64,000 nucleotides of DNA, from assembly GCF_017912535.1 (NCBI RefSeq), contig NZ_JAERQK010000003.1, positions 310,001-374,000 of the forward strand, read 5' to 3'. Of this stretch, positions 62,950-64,000 are shown piece by piece. This DNA comes from Motiliproteus sediminis. GTDB taxonomy: Bacteria; Pseudomonadota; Gammaproteobacteria; Pseudomonadales; Balneatricaceae. Numbering within the stretch: position 1 is the stretch's first letter; the number at the start of each line of letters is the position of its first letter. The notes under the pieces were generated by a model. The model ran no database searches and was not told the DNA's origin. It was given only the letters and a program-made list of their open reading frames with translations. The translations under genes were made by a program, and so were the position numbers.

Positions 62950-64000
62950 ATGCGTCGTCACTCCCCCATCAAAGACCATCTCAGTGAGCGCCGGACGTTC
63001 GCCAGTCGCACCCTGTTGGCGTTTGCCGTAGTAGTGCTGCTGATGGGTGCACTGGCTGCGAGGATGGTCTATTTGCAGGTGTTCGAACATGATCGCTATG
63101 CCACCATCTCTGATCGCAACCGGGTTCAGCTGGAGCCTATCGCTCCAACTCGCGGGCTGATCTACGATCGCAACGGGCGACTGTTGGCTGACAACCGGCC
63201 CACCCATAATCTCAGCATTGTGCGCGAACGTACCGATGATATTGACGCCACCATCGCCGAGCTGGCGCAACTGGTACCAGTGACCGAGCGCGACATCGCC
63301 GGCTTTCACAAGCGCTTGCGCGAACGGCGGCGACCCTATGAGCCGGTGGTGTTGAGATTTCGCATGAGTGAGGCCGAGATCGCCCGGGTTGCGGTCAATT
63401 TTCATCGCCTACCCGGGGTACAGATCGATGCCGATCTGACCCGCTACTACCCGTATGCCAGTTCGCTGGTGCACGCCCTGGGCTACGTGGGGCGAATCAA
63501 TGAGCGGGAGCTGGAGCGTGTTGACCAGCAGAACTACAGTGCTACCCATCACATCGGTAAGCTGGGAGTAGAAAAGTTCTACGAGGACCGCCTGCATGGA
63601 AAGGTCGGCCTGCAAAAGGTGGAGACCGACGCCCGGGGCCAGATTCTGCGTGTGCTCGAGCGGGAGGACCCCCAACCGGGGCAAGATATCCGCCTGCATC
63701 TGGATATCGAGCTGCAGCTGGCAGCGGAACAGGCCCTTGGCGAGCAGCGGGGGGCGGTGGTAGCCCTTGATCCACGTACGGGCGGAATTCTGGCCTTGGT
63801 AAGTCATCCCGGCTACGACCCTAACCTCTTTGTTACCGGCATCAGCGGCCGGGATTACCGCGCGCTGCAACAGTCGGAAGACCTACCCCTGTTCAATCGT
63901 GCCATCCGGGGACGTTATCCGCCGGCATCAACGATCAAGATGATGGTCGGATTGGCCGCCATTGACAGTGGCACCGTCAGCCCCGCGTATACCATTTCAG
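62950..64000 (+). CDS. mrdA: Penicillin-binding protein 2 (C-terminus cut by window edge)
   Basis: The first 350 residues of PBP2, the transpeptidase of the rod (elongation) complex. A basic head and one membrane anchor (RTLLAFAVVVLLMGALAARM) are followed by the dimerization/pedestal domain (LEPIAPTRGLIYDRNGRLLA, GYVGRINERELERVDQQNYS, HHIGKLGVEKFYEDRLHGKV) and the start of the transpeptidase domain (GAVVALDPRTGGILALVSHP). The active-site serine is in PPASTIKMMVGLAAID. The start is the ATG at 62950. It follows rlmH as in Pseudomonas. Confidence 0.96.
   Translation, partial: MRRHSPIKDHLSERRTFASRTLLAFAVVVLLMGALAARMVYLQVFEHDRYATISDRNRVQLEPIAPTRGLIYDRNGRLLADNRPTHNLSIVRERTDDIDATIAELAQLVPVTERDIAGFHKRLRERRRPYEPVVLRFRMSEAEIARVAVNFHRLPGVQIDADLTRYYPYASSLVHALGYVGRINERELERVDQQNYSATHHIGKLGVEKFYEDRLHGKVGLQKVETDARGQILRVLEREDPQPGQDIRLHLDIELQLAAEQALGEQRGAVVALDPRTGGILALVSHPGYDPNLFVTGISGRDYRALQQSEDLPLFNRAIRGRYPPASTIKMMVGLAAIDSGTVSPAYTIS

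Overview
This 64 kb window (about 58-60% GC, gene-dense, short intergenic gaps) is ordinary chromosome of a gammaproteobacterium from the Pseudomonadales/Oceanospirillales side of the class, probably marine or brackish. The evidence is gene order. Runs such as lolC-lolD-DUF2062-comEC-exbB-exbD-lpxK-trm112-kdsB-ptp-murB, nudF-DUF1249-cpdA-yqiA-parE...parC and proA-nadD-rsfS-rlmH-mrdA are typical of Pseudomonas relatives. The NhaB antiporter and a two-component pair of the 'proteobacterial dedicated sortase' type point to a saline habitat. I see no prophage, insertion sequence, CRISPR array, rRNA or convincing tRNA.

Layout. 0-4 kb: malic enzyme (cut by the window edge), malate synthase G and a LysR regulator. 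4-5 kb: a 700-bp non-coding stretch with a terminator-ended sRNA candidate, a DnaA box, a TAGGA-N5-TCCTA palindrome and an FNR/Anr-like box ahead of a 71-residue small protein. 5-13 kb: sensor kinase/response regulator, flavin reductase, crotonase, dusC, dsdA and rlmG. 13-16 kb: a PhnCDE-like ABC transporter with a double-length permease, translationally coupled to rlmG. 16.2-16.9 kb: a second regulatory desert with a likely Csr/Rsm-type sRNA. 17-23 kb: SIMPL protein, tmcA, DUF1614, a GDPD and an FGGY kinase. 23-25.5 kb: a tight operon PilZ - Tus-like terminator protein - membrane protein - winged helix - tiny Cys-rich protein, with a Ter-like sequence in its promoter. 25.5-36 kb: lipoprotein export, competence, Tol/Exb motor, LPS and peptidoglycan precursor genes, with a bacteriohemerythrin inserted. 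36-42 kb: NhaB, macrodomain protein, NarL-type two-component system, two unrecognised genes and a DUF2185 protein. 42-49.5 kb: acnB, miaE, a frameshifted patatin-like gene, an M48 lipoprotein and HemY. 49.5-60 kb: nudF to parC, with an unusual response regulator/kinase pair between parE and parC. 60-64 kb: proA, nadD, rsfS, rlmH and the start of mrdA.

The most interesting signals are: (1) a roughly 100-nt sRNA at 16435-16535 with five GGA motifs, two of them in hairpin loops, ending in an intrinsic terminator, which is the architecture of CsrA/RsmA-sequestering RNAs; (2) a 15-bp palindrome TAGGA-N5-TCCTA found only upstream of this RNA and upstream of the small protein at 4669, which could be the operator of one regulator; (3) a chromosomal Tus homologue in a PilZ operon with a Ter-like sequence just upstream and a close relative of that sequence at 49.5 kb; and (4) a patatin-like gene broken only by a G7 tract. 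None of these is proven from sequence alone.
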